From Xylona heveae TC161 (taxonomy: Eukaryota > Ascomycota > Xylonomycetes > Xylonales > Xylonaceae), in the NCBI RefSeq assembly GCF_001619985.1, contig NW_017264195.1, positions 1,798,001 to 1,862,000 on the forward strand: DNA of 64,000 bases, in the 5' to 3' direction. Both the position numbers and the translations under genes were made by a program. This document shows positions 22,688-35,154 of this stretch, piece after piece; positions within the stretch are counted from its first letter, which is position 1; each line of letters begins with the position of its first letter. The notes under the pieces are model-generated. The model did no database searches. It had not been told where the DNA came from and saw only the letters and a list, made by a program, of their open reading frames with translations.

Positions 22688-25004
22688 CTAGCTTTCCGAT
22701 GTCTGTATTTCTTCCGCTGCTTTTTCCGTAGGTTTTTCTTCCGCCTTTTCATCTGAAACTTCAACCGGCTTCTCCTCTGCCTTTTCAAGCACTTCCTCAG
22801 CCGGGGGTTCAGCTGGTTTTTCAACAGTCTTTTCTGCCGGACCCTCACTTGGCTCTTTTGTATTTTCCTTTGTTGGCTCCTCTGAGGTATCCTCAACGCG
22901 CTTTTCTGCTTCAGTCGCCTTTTCTCCTGCAACGTCCTCGGTTTCCCGTTCTTCCCGCCCCTCCTCTTTAGCAATAGAAGTGTCATCTGCCACCTCTCCT
23001 TCTGCCATTTCTTCGTCTTCATTTTCGGCAGTAGTGGTCGCCTCTGGCGCTACGTCGGCTGCTGGTTGAGGCGACTCAGGAGGAGTCACCTGAGCACCGG
23101 CCCTTTCGGCGGGTTGATCCCCAGCGGGTCGGCTATCCTCCATATCAACATCGCCGTCATTGTCAACAGCTTCACGAGCTGGCGACGCGGGCTGAGATGC
23201 TGCAGTAGATGCAGCTGTTTCTCCGGCAGCCACTGGAGTTGCGACTTCAGATGGCTTTTCTTCGGGGGGCTCGATATCCATTTCTAGTTTGCCTGAAGTG
23301 GGTGCGGCCTCATCCTGACTTACAGCCACATCTGGTGTACCCATTCCACTATCCTCCCCGAATTCGGGAGCAGAGTAAGGGTTCTGGTAATCCATGATAT
23401 TTCTTCGCCTGGTCGCACCAGGCTGCTTCCGGAGACCATTTTGACCGGCAATGTCCTCGTCCTCGCTGTCGCTCAGTTCGCCTTCCTTTTCGACAAACTT
23501 GTCCCATCTCCGTTGTGTATGCCGAACATCTTTGTTTTCATCCTCGTCAAGATCATCAAGAGCAGCATCTGCCTCGTCATCCATTCCTTCCGGGTCACGA
23601 GGGACGTCAGTCATTTGAACGGAAGGAGCAAATGTCGTTCGCTTCAAATTTTCGAACACTTGATTCCTAATCTTCTCGAGGTATTCTGGTGTGTTGGCAT
23701 TGTCCATATTCGAGGGCCTTACGTTCAGCTCATAATCGGGAGCGTAATACTGTTAAATGTCAGTTTGCGATGTGAGAACGAAAGATCTATCGTCCAAAGG
23801 AGTATACCTCGTAATAATCGTTGTATGGAAGCTCTGGGCCAATTGACTCCCCAACAACGACACCTGTCTCGAATGCCCATGTTCTAGCAACGTTTCTCAT
23901 GGTATAACCTCCCCCTCCCAACACTAAAGTAGGCAGGTTGAAGCTCTTGACAAAATTGACACAGTTTGCGTGGCCCTTCATGCTTAGATTGAAACAGCCA
24001 AGACGATCTCCAGAAAGGCTGTCACCGCCGCATTGCAAAACGACGGCTTCCGGCCTATAGTACTCCATGACAGCTTTGATGATAGGCTCAAAAATACTTT
24101 TGAAGGACTGGTCTGTAATGCCGTCGCGGAGAGGGACATTAACTGAATAGTATTTTCCAGAGCCTACACCAATATCGCGAAGTTCACCAGTTCCAGGGAA
24201 GTATTCTCCGTACTTGTGAAAAGAGCAAGTCATGACTCGGTCCGTGGTGTAGAATGCTTCCTCCACTCCATCTCCGTGGTGGACGTCGATATCAATGTAC
24301 AGAACACGCTGTTTGTAACGTAAAAGTTCGATGATACCAAGAGCGATATCTTTACGAGTGTTAGTCGTATTCTTAGAGCCCCATATCGTGAGAAGGAGGT
24401 TCTCTCACCGTTGATGTAACAGAAACCACTGGCTTCGCTCTTCTTCGCATGGTGGAGTCCACCAGCCCAATTGACCGCGATATCACACTTTTGACGGTTT
24501 AATCTCGCTGCGCCTTCCATACTTCCTCCGGCGCTGATTCCACAGAATTCGAATAAGCCGTCAAAGATCGGGCAGTCATCTCCCACATTATATTTGCCTT
24601 GTTCCTTCGCGTAGTTGTCCATATTGTCAGGCGTCACCTTCTGGAGGAAGTCGACGTATTCGTCGGTATGATACTGCGTCATTTCAAGTCGTGATGCAGG
24701 CTTTGCGCGCTGTGTCAAGCAATTATTAGCATTGCTGCAGTATCACGGACAATTAGGTACAGGGGACCGTAGGTCTTCGCTCATGAAGGTAAAAGACATT
24801 ATTAGAACTTACGTATATCTCCATCTTTTTATAAAGGCCATAATTCATAATCAGGCTGTGTGTGAGCCGGACACGATGTGGTTTCATGGGATGACCAGCA
24901 ACGTAGGCATAGTTGCCAATATCGGAGTCGTAGAAGTATGCGACCTTCTTCTTACTAGCTGAGCCATTTGTGAGAGGCTCATCGAGAGGAGCGAACGCCG
25001 CCAT
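22688..25004 (-). CDS. rpdA: Class I histone deacetylase RpdA (Rpd3/HDAC1 type)
   Basis: A zinc-dependent deacetylase of histone lysines, the catalytic subunit of Sin3/Rpd3 complexes in the nucleus. Four exons on the minus strand (24813-25004, 24409-24709, 23808-24349, 22688-23749) give 698 aa. The active-site pair is His150-His151 in [18 protein letters not shown], the same numbering as yeast Rpd3; zinc ligands are in [16 protein letters not shown], and [17 protein letters not shown] and [15 protein letters not shown] follow. After about residue 400 comes a roughly 300-residue acidic, Glu/Lys/Pro-rich tail. A long C-terminal extension is a known feature of RpdA in filamentous fungi. The start codon lies 504 bp from that of rpn11 on the other strand. 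Confidence 0.96.
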
Positions 25005-25508
25005 GGCAAAGCCTCCCTAAACTTGTATGCAAAGTAGCAAGCTGGTCAATGCAGAATGGCAAGCTGAGAGGACGCTGGGACAGCGATACGCTCGAAGGTA
25101 AAGCACAATAAGCTCGGTCTGGCGAACCCAGTATCGCGAGAGGCCTCTGTGTTTGGCCGTATCTGTCCAGGTCAAAAGTGGACAAGGGGTTCTCGCTTAG
25201 TATTGGCGCGACCAATATCCTTTTGGAAAAGCTAACTAATGAAGCAATTCTGCCATTAGGTCAACATACGGCCGGCGATAAATTCTCGTCATGCATTATC
25301 ATTATGCGGAATTGCTACGGTAGCCCATTAAGATCTTTCACGCAATCGACGGCGATTACCTTAGCTAGCTGACCTCACTGCTCATCCATTTGAAAGCCCG
25401 GCTTCATCAACTTGCAGACTCGCAACCCAAGCTCAAAGACCTAAGCATCTTCGAACAACAATAGCAACCCTCTAAGACGACTTGAATCCGAGAAGTTGAG
25501 TCTCTGAG
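25005..25508. promoter_or_regulatory. Shared divergent promoter of rpdA and rpn11
   Basis: 504 bp between the two start codons, which point away from each other. It has a CCAAT pentamer (in GCGACCAATATCC near 25210) that could bind the fungal CCAAT complex. I see no other gene. Co-regulation of the two genes is inferred from position only. Confidence 0.5.
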
Positions 25509-26771
25509 ATGGATAATAGGCTCGGGCGGATGCTGGCTGCTGCCAGCGGCATGGGCGGTATGAGTGCTGCTGGCCCTGGCCAAGTAAGTCATATCTCTAT
25601 ATTTTCGAAGTTCAATTTCATCAGATTCATCCCAACTTTGCTTTTGGAAGATTTATATGCATCACGGAATGAGTGCTCTGCAGACCTGGAATTGCTAATC
25701 TTTGTTTCGTTAAAGGATACGAACCTCATTGATAACTCGGAAACCGTATATATTTCTTCCCTCGCTCTACTCAAGATGCTTCGTCATGGTCGCGCTGGTG
25801 TTCCGATGGAAGTAATGGGGCTCATGCTTGGAGAGTTTGTTGATGATTACACGGTGCGTGTGGTGGACGTATTCGCTATGCCTCAAAGCGGTACTGGAGT
25901 CAGTGTCGAGGCAGTCGACCCGGTCTTCCAGACGAAGATGATGGACATGCTGAGGCAGACTGGAAGGTTGGTATTTCTGTTCCTTGCGGTCTTTCCGGGA
26001 CTTTGCTAATTGGAGGTTAGACCTGAAACCGTTGTTGGATGGTACCACTCGCATCCCGGTTTTGGCTGCTGGCTTTCGTCCGTCGATATCAACACACAGC
26101 AATCTTTTGAGCAGCTTACACCAAGAGCTGTTGCCGTCGTTGTGGATCCCATTCAATCCGTCAAGGGCAAAGTCGTCATTGATGCCTTCCGATTGATCAA
26201 CCCGCAGACCCTGATGATGGGTCATGAGCCCCGTCAAACAACCTCGAACTTGGGCCATCTCAACAAGCCATCAATACAAGCTCTCATCCATGGGTTGAAT
26301 AGACACTATTATAGCATAGGAATCAACTACAGGAAGACGGCCCTTGAGGAGAATATGTTGATGAATCTCCACAAACATGTTTGGACCGAAGCACTTCAGA
26401 TGGATGACTTCAGAAAAGAGGGCGAGCGGAACCAGGAGAAGTTACAGCGCTTGGTTGGATTGGCAGAAGGATACGAGAAACGGGTCAAGGAAGAGACCGA
26501 ATTAACCAAGGATCAATTGAAGACAAGATATGTCGGCAAGGTGGACCCAAAGAAGCGTACGCAATCCCGTCCAACCCGCGATCTATTAATGATACCCGCG
26601 CTGACCTGAATCATGTGTGCAGATCTTGAAGATGTTGGTCAACAACTGATAGAAGACAACATTGTCTCAGTGTCCCGGCAGATGATCGACAAGGAAGCTT
26701 CGGTCGCCAGGACAAACGGTGAGGCTAGTGGCGATCAGCAGGGGGATATGGAGGTGGACGATGCATTATAG
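25509..26771 (+). CDS. rpn11: 26S proteasome deubiquitinase subunit Rpn11
   Basis: A JAMM metalloprotease of the proteasome lid that removes ubiquitin chains from substrates. Four exons (25509-25583, 25716-25966, 26021-26556, 26623-26771) give 336 aa. The JAMM zinc site is complete: His118, His120 and Asp131 in [16 protein letters not shown], with catalytic Glu57 in [12 protein letters not shown]; each sits nine residues after its yeast counterpart. The N-terminus [17 protein letters not shown] has a short methionine/glycine-rich leader. The C-terminus ([17 protein letters not shown]) forms the lid-assembly helix, followed by an acidic tail ending MEVDDAL. Confidence 0.97.
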
Positions 26772-27988
26772 TTTGATGGTCACGAGCTTCTTTTTGGTCA
26801 TCTATTTTCAGAAGTGCTGCCATAAGCATGTATCATACTGGAATAGGCGCAAGCGAATCTGATTTTTATGTTTTTCCGACGGAAAGGTTGCGTGGCTCGG
26901 CAACAACTAGGATAGAGCATTTGCCAAAGGCTTCAGTGTTCTTGCATCCGAGGCCCGTCAATAGCTTAAATTTAACCGCTAAACATCCAGTGTGGTTAAG
27001 AGCATAATCAACAACGCCTTGAGTGTTGACGCAATTCGAAAAGTAATCTTGCATGGTTCCCTACTACGTATTCAAGGAGAAGTACCTCCCAAGAGTTGCA
27101 GTCAATGCAAGCGCGGCATGTAGTTTCCCGAAGTGGACACGGAGAAGATGCTCTCGGGGGCCAAAGAAACTGGTGGCCCTAGAAAAAGGTCGGGGCCCCA
27201 AATGATGGAGAAAGGACGCACCCCACGGGACTTTGAAAGTGACCGCGTCAGCGACACGTCGCGATGTGCAAGACACAGGATCATTTTCTACTTTTGTCAA
27301 GTTTCGAAGTGCGAAAACCAAGCTAAGTCGTCTTTTCTTTCCCTTGCCGATATCTCGCTCGGTTCAAGCGTTGATGACCAAGCCGTCGAGGAAACAAAGA
27401 AGGCATGGACCATGGGAGCGAGATGTGGCATGGAGTGACAGCGGGTCGAGGTGCCCCTTAATCAATTGATGGCGTGGAAGGCACCGGAGGGTCTAAACCG
27501 GGTCAAGCAGGAGGTGGAGACGATCTTTGCGTGGACAGTCCAATGCCAAGCACCCAACGGAGTAAATGCCGACACGGAAAATATTCTTCGTCACGCAGGT
27601 ACTTAGTCTTTCGATTATTTTGCCCTTTTCACACTCTGGCGCCACAGCGCCCCCTGCTACGATAGGTTACCCCCATACGCAAACTACAAAGCGGCGATAT
27701 CATTGGACCTGACGAGAAAATGTTCCATTGATTTTACCCTTGGAAAAAAGATAACATGGGCACACGGTCCGCCATCGGCGCAATCGTAATGCTGGGCTGG
27801 ATCACACTATTGTTTCTTCCCATGATTGATGTCCTGGTTGCTGTCTTCATTCCTTTTTTCCCTTTTCCCTTCTCTTTTTCCCTTTTCTCCTTGAATTCTT
27901 TTCCCATTTGTGCCTGAGTACTGACACTGCAAGTCTGCCCTTTGGGGTTGCACAATCCCCTCCACGAGGCATCACTAAGCGATTGGCA
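26772..27988. other. Intergenic region with unexplained short open frames
   Basis: 1,217 bp between two same-direction genes. Overlapping frames of 73-101 codons on both strands at 27064-27469 have no recognisable domain. A purine/pyrimidine-biased stretch (CCTTTT-rich, about 27850-27905) lies just before the next gene. Probably 3' UTR plus promoter. Confidence 0.4.
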
Positions 27989-30383
27989 ATGGCAGCGTCC
28001 AAGACCTTATCGTGGTTGAGCGATAAGCTCAACCCGGGTAAGGTCAATTTGTCGTTGGGTTCCCCCAAGCATTACTATGACCTGATACCTGGCTTCGATG
28101 AGGAGGATGTTCGCAGTCTCAGCACAAGGCTTCAACGCCTTTCCCCGGCGGCATCCCTTTCTCGCCGAGGCTTTCGGCGTCCTGCCCTATCCTCGAGACC
28201 GCTGCGTTTGATCGCCCTGGCAATACTGCTGGCAGTAAGCCTTGGCGTCTTCCTGCATCTTGGCTTCTACCCTCATTCAGGGAGCCATCGGAAAAGACAC
28301 TATAATTGGGAGTCATATCCTAGGTATGCTTATTTCCCCACAATTGATGATCATGCGTGCGAGATTCGGTCTCTGATGCGATGCAATTAGAATCAATGGT
28401 TATTATAATGGCATTCGAACGATTGTGAACTCGAGCGACTATGTCGCAGAATATCCTGCCAGTGGAGAGTACACTGCTGCTCCCGCTATCTCAACGGCTT
28501 CCGGAAAGCCATCTCTAACCTCCTCGGCAATTCCTTTGGCAACACCTTTCCAACCATATCCGGATTACAATTCGTCCGAATATCTCTCCCAGTACCATTC
28601 TGTCGAGGAATGCTATCTAGACGAAGCCAACACAAAGCAACTGCCGGACGTCTTCGTCTATCCGGGAATTCCCCAACATCAGCCAGCTCCTCAAATGGGG
28701 TCGTATCAGGAGCTGGGCATTAGAGACGACGTCTGCTTTGAGCGTTTTGGGAGATTGGGGCCCTATGGTATTGGTTACGAGGAAAAGATGGGCGGCACAG
28801 GAGTTGGAATGAAGGGCGATAATGACGGCAGCGAAATCGTCTGGAAAAAGAACGGTTTTGTGGATTGGCGTGGAACTAAATGGGGAACGCTTCAGAAGCA
28901 ATGCTACGAACGAAACAAGCAGCGATTTCCTCCAGCCCCAACGAAGACCTTGGGGCAACGTGGATCAACTACATCGGATGAATCTGTCGACCAGCTCAAT
29001 GTGCGCAGCGATAGCGACAAAAAGCATCTTCCCCGTACGGTCATTGTCTTGCGCACGTGGGACTCATGCAAATACCCGCCGCATCTCTTGGCCTCAATCC
29101 GGGCCATGATAACAGAGCTGTCGCTGAAGTCTGGCGGCGAGTACGATGTCCATTTCCTTGTGCACGTGAAGGATAACAGCATACCAATTTGGGCATCCGA
29201 AGAAGTGTATCAAGAGAAGCTCAAGAAAAGTCTTCCGGAGGAATTTTGGGATATGGCTACACTCTGGTCCGAAAAGCAAATGGAGTTGGTCTATCCTCCA
29301 CCTTTCGGCAAGGTTTTTGAGAATAAGAGCGGAGGTGGCGTGCATGGAGTCTATCGGAGCTCTCATTTCTGCATGCAATATTTTGCGTCCCAGCATCCCG
29401 AATACGATTTCTTTTGGAACTGGGAGATGGATGTACGCTATAGCGGCCATTACTATGAATTCCTTGACCGTATCAGCCAATGGGCCAAAGCACAGCCCAG
29501 AAAAGGCCTTTGGGAGCGAAACGCCAAATTCTATATCCCGGGCTATTATGGAACCTTTGATAACTTTACCAAGGTTGCCGAGGAAGAAGCATTGATCCCT
29601 GATGACAATGGCGATAACATCTATATCAATAATCCCGGCTTGAAAACCCAAAAGAAACACAAAGGCAAAAGCAAGACTCACGGTGGAAACGAGCTCCTTC
29701 GCGAACAGCCCAGACCCGTTTGGGGTTATGTCGATTTCCCTGGTCGCCAGAGTTTGGGCGAATCTTATGACATCAAACCGCCAACCACTTATGCCGAAGA
29801 CAACTATACTTGGGGTGTCGGCGAAGACGCAGACATTATCACTTTCAACCCGCTCTTTGACCCTGACAACACGACGTGGATTTTCCGAAACGATGTTACC
29901 GGCTACAACACCAGTTTACCTGTCCCCCCTCGACGCGTTGCACTTATAACACTCTCGCGCTTTTCTCGCCGCCTCCTCATGACTATGCATGCGGAGACCT
30001 ACAAGCTGAGGCATACCATGTTTACGGAGATGTGGCCAGCCAGCTGTGCTCTGATTCACGGTCTCAAGGGCGTCTATGCTCCGCACCCTGTCTTTTTTGA
30101 CCGCGCCTGGCCGCCTGCGGAACTTGACCATGCATTCAACGGCGGCCGACATCATACCGCTGGTGGCAACGTCACATCTGTCTTTGGTGTCGGAGAGCAC
30201 AACTTCCAGGGCAGCAGTTTCTTTTACAATGCCGGCTTTGCTGGTGCGCTCTGGCGACGATGGCTAGGCTTTTCGGAAAACAATGAGGGTGGTCCAAAGA
30301 AGGAAGTTAATGGAACAGGCCGAATGTGCATGCGCGGCGTGCTGGTACATCCTATCAAGCATGACATTGGACCTGATGAGTAA
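27989..30383 (+). CDS. DUF3405 family type II membrane protein
   Basis: A fungal protein family of unproven function, often suspected to be glycosyltransferase-like in the secretory pathway. Two exons (27989-28323, 28391-30383) give 775 aa. A basic cytoplasmic N-terminus (RRGFRRPALSSR) precedes one membrane helix at about residues 72-92 (LRLIALAILLAVSLGVFLHL), so the bulk faces the lumen. The domain shows VIVLRTWDSCKYPPHLLASI, YDVHFLVHVKD, then FFWNWEMDVRYSGHYYEFL, whose acidic cluster could serve as a DxD-like metal site, and WGVGEDADIITFNP. Several N-x-S/T sites fit a lumenal protein. A GTG codon upstream opens the frame, but 27989 is the first ATG giving a type II anchor. Confidence 0.85.
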
Positions 30384-30784
30384 AATGCGTCAGTGATGTC
30401 AACGTGATTATTTTCTTTCAATTTTCGTTTGCGGTAGAGGGTAAAGACTTGGAGCGTTGTGGAATCTTTCTTGGTACCATTGGTCGATATTTTGATTTAA
30501 CTACTAATACCCTTCGGAGCAGCTTTAGGCACTGCTCCATCTCGTTCTTCTCTTCTTTCCCACTCTCATCATTTGGCGAAAAGTCCAGCGTTTTACATCT
30601 TGTAATTAGGGCAGCGCAGCGGGCTTGCGGGTATATATTATCACCATGCGGATTTCTGCGAAGACAACTCGGGTATAGAATCAAGAGGTTTATACATCAA
30701 AATCCGATTTGATTATTTTTTTTAATTTCTCCAACAACATTGTCAAGACTATCCAAATCTATATCAAATTGTCCTATCGTCAAA
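30384..30784. other. Convergent 3' intergenic region
   Basis: 401 bp between two converging stop codons; AT-rich, and I see no gene. Confidence 0.45.
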
Positions 30785-31756
30785 TCATGCAACTGCCGCG
30801 AACAGACTGTGCCTATGCATCATTAAATATGTCTCATCATTATGATCATTACGGTTATCTTCATCCTCTTCGCCATCTCGCCAGCCCCTGTTAGAGCCCC
30901 ACGTTATTCTTTTCCCAGCTCTTCTCGTGTCTTGAAGCAGGCGACTCATTAATTGGTCCTTCTTCTTGACCGAGGGCCAGGCGTCGAACTCAATGATCTC
31001 TATACTCGGCACACTTTCCATAATCGCCTTCAACAATCTTGTTGCAAACGTGGTGTAGAAGTCCTGATCGACACGAAACCCTTGAAACACTTCATGGGAA
31101 GGGTCGCATTCGATGAATATTTTCAATTTTCGCACATTCTTCGCGTCTGACAGACCGAGCTTCGGTGTGACGGCTTGCGTTTTCGGCGGAGATGTCCAGC
31201 CCCGTCCCAGACAGAGCTCAAGCGAGGACACTGATGCGCGATAGTGGGGAGGGAGTCGAACAAAAAGCGGCTTTTTCGAGAAGAAACGCCCGTCCATGGG
31301 AAACAGCCGGAATGTATTGCGACCGTAAAAGACAGGATAGGCTTCTTCGTAAAACTGCTTGGAGGTAAGGAAACAATCAAGCACTGGAGCAACCAGGCGA
31401 GGGTTGGATGGAGACATGTCGATAGGTACAGGCAGACGCTCATTGTGCACGAGAACAAACTCGTAGATGCGATCTCGAAGTTCGTAAGGAAGGTCGAAAA
31501 ACCGGAACGGCCCAGTCCATGGCAGCAATCGTCGAGCACGACGTCGCGAAGCCAAACTGGGAACAGATCCTTCAGGCGCTGAGGTTGGAGCCAGAGTCTG
31601 AGCATTGATCGTTCTCGCCGCGTCTTCCGTTGAGCCCCGTATTTGCGATCGATCAGGTGCAAGACCAGCTTCTGTCGACGGCTCCGCTCTGGAGGCTTCA
31701 GCGAAGGGTTTATACGCAGCGATATCGTCGGCCAGCGATGATACGGGGGGAGCCAT
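30785..31756 (-). CDS. F-box-like / 2EXR-type fungal protein
   Basis: A single-exon gene of 323 aa. After a roughly 75-residue low-complexity leader and the basic stretch SRRRARRLLPW comes FRFFDLPYELRDRIYEFVL. This is the L-P-x-E-x-R-x-x-I-Y pattern of the 2EXR/F-box-like fungal family. Next is LTSKQFYEEAYPVFYGRNTF, the typical second half (C/S-K-x-x-x-E-x-x-x-x-Y-x-x-N-x-F). The C-terminal half (SVPSIEIIEFDAWP) may hold repeat-like strands, and the end is acidic (GEEDEDNRNDHNDE). The ATG at 31756 is the first in frame. If it acts as an F-box protein it would recruit substrates to SCF ligases, but that is an inference from one motif. Confidence 0.78.
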   Translation of the reverse strand: MAPPVSSLADDIAAYKPFAEASRAEPSTEAGLAPDRSQIRGSTEDAARTINAQTLAPTSAPEGSVPSLASRRRARRLLPWTGPFRFFDLPYELRDRIYEFVLVHNERLPVPIDMSPSNPRLVAPVLDCFLTSKQFYEEAYPVFYGRNTFRLFPMDGRFFSKKPLFVRLPPHYRASVSSLELCLGRGWTSPPKTQAVTPKLGLSDAKNVRKLKIFIECDPSHEVFQGFRVDQDFYTTFATRLLKAIMESVPSIEIIEFDAWPSVKKKDQLMSRLLQDTRRAGKRITWGSNRGWRDGEEDEDNRNDHNDETYLMMHRHSLFAAVA

Positions 31757-32446
31757 GACTATGTCGAGATTGACACGACAATGAGGCAATCCTTGCCTTT
31801 GTTCACAAGGTCAAAGAAACAGCCTTGATTTTACAAGATCTTCTTAGAAAATGAGATGATTGTTATATAGACATAATAATGATCACTTTGATAGCGATGG
31901 ACAAGAGGAAACGAGGCCGCCAGGAGAAAGGACAGTTCAAGTTTGTGGCCGAGTGGTTGAGGGAAAATGCGGAGAAGGATGAAAGGATTGGAGGGGATAT
32001 ATCGTTCTAACGGGAGTAACAGCTCATTTCGAAAGGAGCTGTTCTTCTTGGACGAACGACTCGTCACAGAGACTTTTGGTCTCCCCAGCTAATACAGCTC
32101 CATGTCCAAATGATCAAATGATGGGACATCAAGCCAAATTTGTTCTGGGTGAATTATTTCAACTTTCTGAAGAGAGAAGAAAAAGAAAAAGGAAGAGAGT
32201 CACGAGAGCGGTGGAGTTTTGTAGTTTGTGAAAATGCATTGTTGGTCACTGCGGTATGCGGTATACGCTTTCTCGAATTTTTGGCATCATCACTGCTGTA
32301 TCGTTAGATCCGAGTCTGAGACGACCATCCACTGGGGGAGAGAACCAGTAGAGCAGCTTGATCATTGTTACTGCTTCATAGCATTTCCATCCAACAACAC
32401 CAACACCAGAGCCATTTGTAGCGGCACAAAAAGTCATTAATCTGTC
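31757..32446. other. Divergent promoter of the 2EXR-type gene and tim50
   Basis: 690 bp between divergent start codons; AT-rich on the left, and I see no gene. Confidence 0.45.
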
Positions 32447-34098
32447 ATGCTTTCCAGGGCGGCCGCTCGCGCCCTGGCAGCGAGGAGTGTACGCACTCCC
32501 GCCGCTTTCCAAGTTGCCAATGCGAACCATTGGACGAGAACTTTCGCCAGCGACAGCAAGCTGCCACCATCTTCAAAACGGTGGGCAAATTATAATGCCC
32601 CGAAAGGAGCAAAACAGCCAACCTCGTCGTCGGAGCCTGTGAAGGAACCCAGCCAGCAGAAGACCCCGATGCAAGGCGCGCCGGCTACCCCGTCAAGCTC
32701 CGCTGCTGAAAAAGCTGAGCAGCCGTCAACAACAGCACAGGAAACACCCTCTATCAAAGACCTCCCCGACCTTACCCAAGGTATTCCCTCAACACTCGAC
32801 CACGAAACCGCCGGTTCTACCTCGGAGCAGTTTGGCTCGTCCACTCTCAACCTTACCGAAGATCCTGCCCAGACTACAAGTGGCCGCGGCGGAAAGGGTG
32901 ACGGAGAACTTCCCAAGTCCGCATATGTCTCTTCGGTAGAGCGCCGCCGAATGCGCGTCGCCAACTACATGTACGCCTCCTTTTTCCTCTTTTGCGTCAC
33001 TGGATCGATCTACCTTGGTCGCAACTGGGAGACCGAAGAAGAGGAGAAGCAGCATCCCGAGACGCCTTCTGGCTGGGGCCCGGCCCTCTTCTACGGACGT
33101 GCAAAGGCTCGTGTGGCTGATATGTTGGATTACTACAACGAGCCAGCTTTCCCCAAGCTGCTGCCCAACACTGACCCAGCGTGGGAGCGTCCCTACACCT
33201 TGGTCCTCAGTTTGGAGGATTTGCTTGTGCACAGCGAATGGAGTCGGGAACATGGCTGGCGTATGGCGAAACGCCCCGGTGTTGACTACTTCCTTCGATA
33301 CCTCAGTCAGTATTATGAGCTGGTCATCTTCACCACCGTACCCAGCATGATTGCCGACCCGGTCATCCGCAAGTTGGACCCTTTCCGAATTGTCATGTGG
33401 CCTCTTTTCAGAGAAGCAACGCGCTACAAGAACGGAGAGTATATCAAGGTGAGATTTATGAATAATCTTTTCGAATTGGTCACGAGTACTCATGTGATTC
33501 TTAGGACCTTTCCTACCTGAACCGTGACCTTTCCAAGGTCATCCTGGTTGACACGGTTGCTGCGCACGCCAGGCTGCAGCCGGACAATGCTATCGTTCTT
33601 CCTAAGTGGCAGGGCAATTCTAATGACAAGGAACTGGTTGCGTTGATTCCATTCCTTGAATACGTCGCGACCATGGGCTTTGATGACACACGCACAGTGC
33701 TCAAATCCTTTGAAGGCTCTCATATTCCGACTGAATTTGCCAAGCGCGAGGCTGTTGCTCGCGAAAAGTTTATGAAGCAACTTGAGGAAGAGCGCGCTCA
33801 CCGTCCCAAGAAGTCCGGTGTTGGGTTGCTCGGAAGTCTGCTCGGCATCAAGCCTCCTGGCGGAGGACTTGATGGCATGGAGCCAACTCCTTCCGAAGGA
33901 TTTGAGCAGGGTAAGATGCTTCAGGATCAGGTGCGAGAGCGAGGCCAAAAGCAGTATGAGTTCCTCGAACGTGAGATTCGCTTGAATGGTGAGAAGTGGC
34001 TCAAGGAGATGGCCGCCGAGGAGGAGAAGGCCAAGGATGAGCAGATTAAGGGCATGAAGCAAGGTTTCGTGGGCATGTTTGGTGGTGGAGCCAAATAA
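32447..34098 (+). CDS. tim50: Mitochondrial import receptor Tim50
   Basis: The inner-membrane receptor of the TIM23 complex, which receives presequence proteins from the TOM complex. Two exons (32447-33448, 33505-34098) give 531 aa. The start MLSRAAARALAARSVRTPAA is an arginine-rich, acid-free presequence. A membrane helix spans about 171-191 (VANYMYASFFLFCVTGSIYLG). The intermembrane FCP1/NIF-like domain follows: YTLVLSLEDLLVHSEWSRE, GWRMAKRPGVDYFLRYLSQY and VILVDTVAAHARLQPDN. The phosphatase motif is degenerate (SLEDLL in place of DxDxT/L), as known for fungal Tim50. A lysine/glutamate-rich helix near the C-terminus precedes GMFGGGAK. Confidence 0.95.
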
Positions 34099-35154
34099 AT
34101 GCCGTTGGGGACATGATGAATCTCATCTTTTTGCTTTGTGGTCACTGAGTGGCTGTTTCTTTTCATTATTCTTTCCATGGTTTTACTCATTTCAACGCCT
34201 CTCCTATTCCCATTTTATTTGCGCTTGTACACTCTCAGCATGGCGATTCCCGGCCCGCCCGGTTGGTCCTGTCACATGTCTATTACCTGCTCTCTTCCTC
34301 AAAAGGCTCTTGTAAAATAGTATTCATTTGGTTATTTGGGGGGGGTTGTCATATATATTGGACAGTTTGTTAGTGAAAATACGCAGTAATTTCTTCAAAT
34401 GAACAAATAATTAAGATATCTCATGAGAATCTCATAAGCATTACAGTTAGATTGACCGTGGGGGTTTTTACGAGTCGGCAAAATGCGGTAATTATTAGTA
34501 TTCATGAAATTGAAAATAAATAAATCTTATTGAAAAAATATTTTTAGGTTCAAATGTCATGTCCATAATGCTAGTGAGAGATAAATTAACTTTTTGTTTC
34601 ATCAGTAACTGCTTTGGAAAATTTTCTAAGTTACAGCCCTTATTTCTTGCTGTCCTGTTTATTTATTGAATTGTCTGAATCTAATCATGACCCGTCGAAA
34701 TATACGTCATTTGAATGTTCCTATTTTTAGAAATTCTATATCAACGTCCAGACCACGGAGCTCATAATAATGTCTGGGCCCCAGTCCCACATTTGAGATC
34801 GCGTTTCTTTTTGTTGAATTTTCATATCCCATAAGACTATATGATTTACCTTGCCGCAGTGCAATTTTAGATCTCCTTAGCGGTCTAACATGGGTATTTC
34901 CCCCAGACTTAAAATCTGTGATGCGACTGGCTGTGCAACCGCTCGGTTGACGCTTGCGTTGTCCCCTTGTCCCGTGCATCTCAGCACAGACCGGGGCTAC
35001 GAAGAGAGGCTGAGCCCTGCATCGTTCTCGGCGTGTTTGAGCAGCAATAATGTTAGATTTCTGAGGGCTTGTGTCAATAATCTCCCTTGACATTGCTATT
35101 CTACCAATGTCTCTTACCATGGCTCATTTATGACATTTCTCACCTAATGAAGCC
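34099..35154. other. AT-rich intergenic region
   Basis: 1,056 bp. A 137-codon minus-strand frame at 34707-35120 has no domain, and I do not call it. Otherwise it is the tim50 3' UTR and the promoter of the F-box gene. Confidence 0.45.

Noticed and set aside
22546-23022. 158-codon basic frame at the rpdA 3' end
   Set aside because: Same-strand alternative frame of the repetitive acidic tail; composition follows from the repeat.
29094-29681. 195-codon minus-strand frame inside the DUF3405 gene
   Set aside because: Antisense shadow of a long conserved exon; no recognisable domain.
33490-34062. 190-codon leucine-rich minus-strand frame over tim50
   Set aside because: Antisense to the Lys/Glu-rich tim50 C-terminus, which produces leucine-rich reverse frames.
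34707-35120. 137-codon minus-strand intergenic frame
   Set aside because: No domain, no good start context, AT-rich surroundings and no splice partner.
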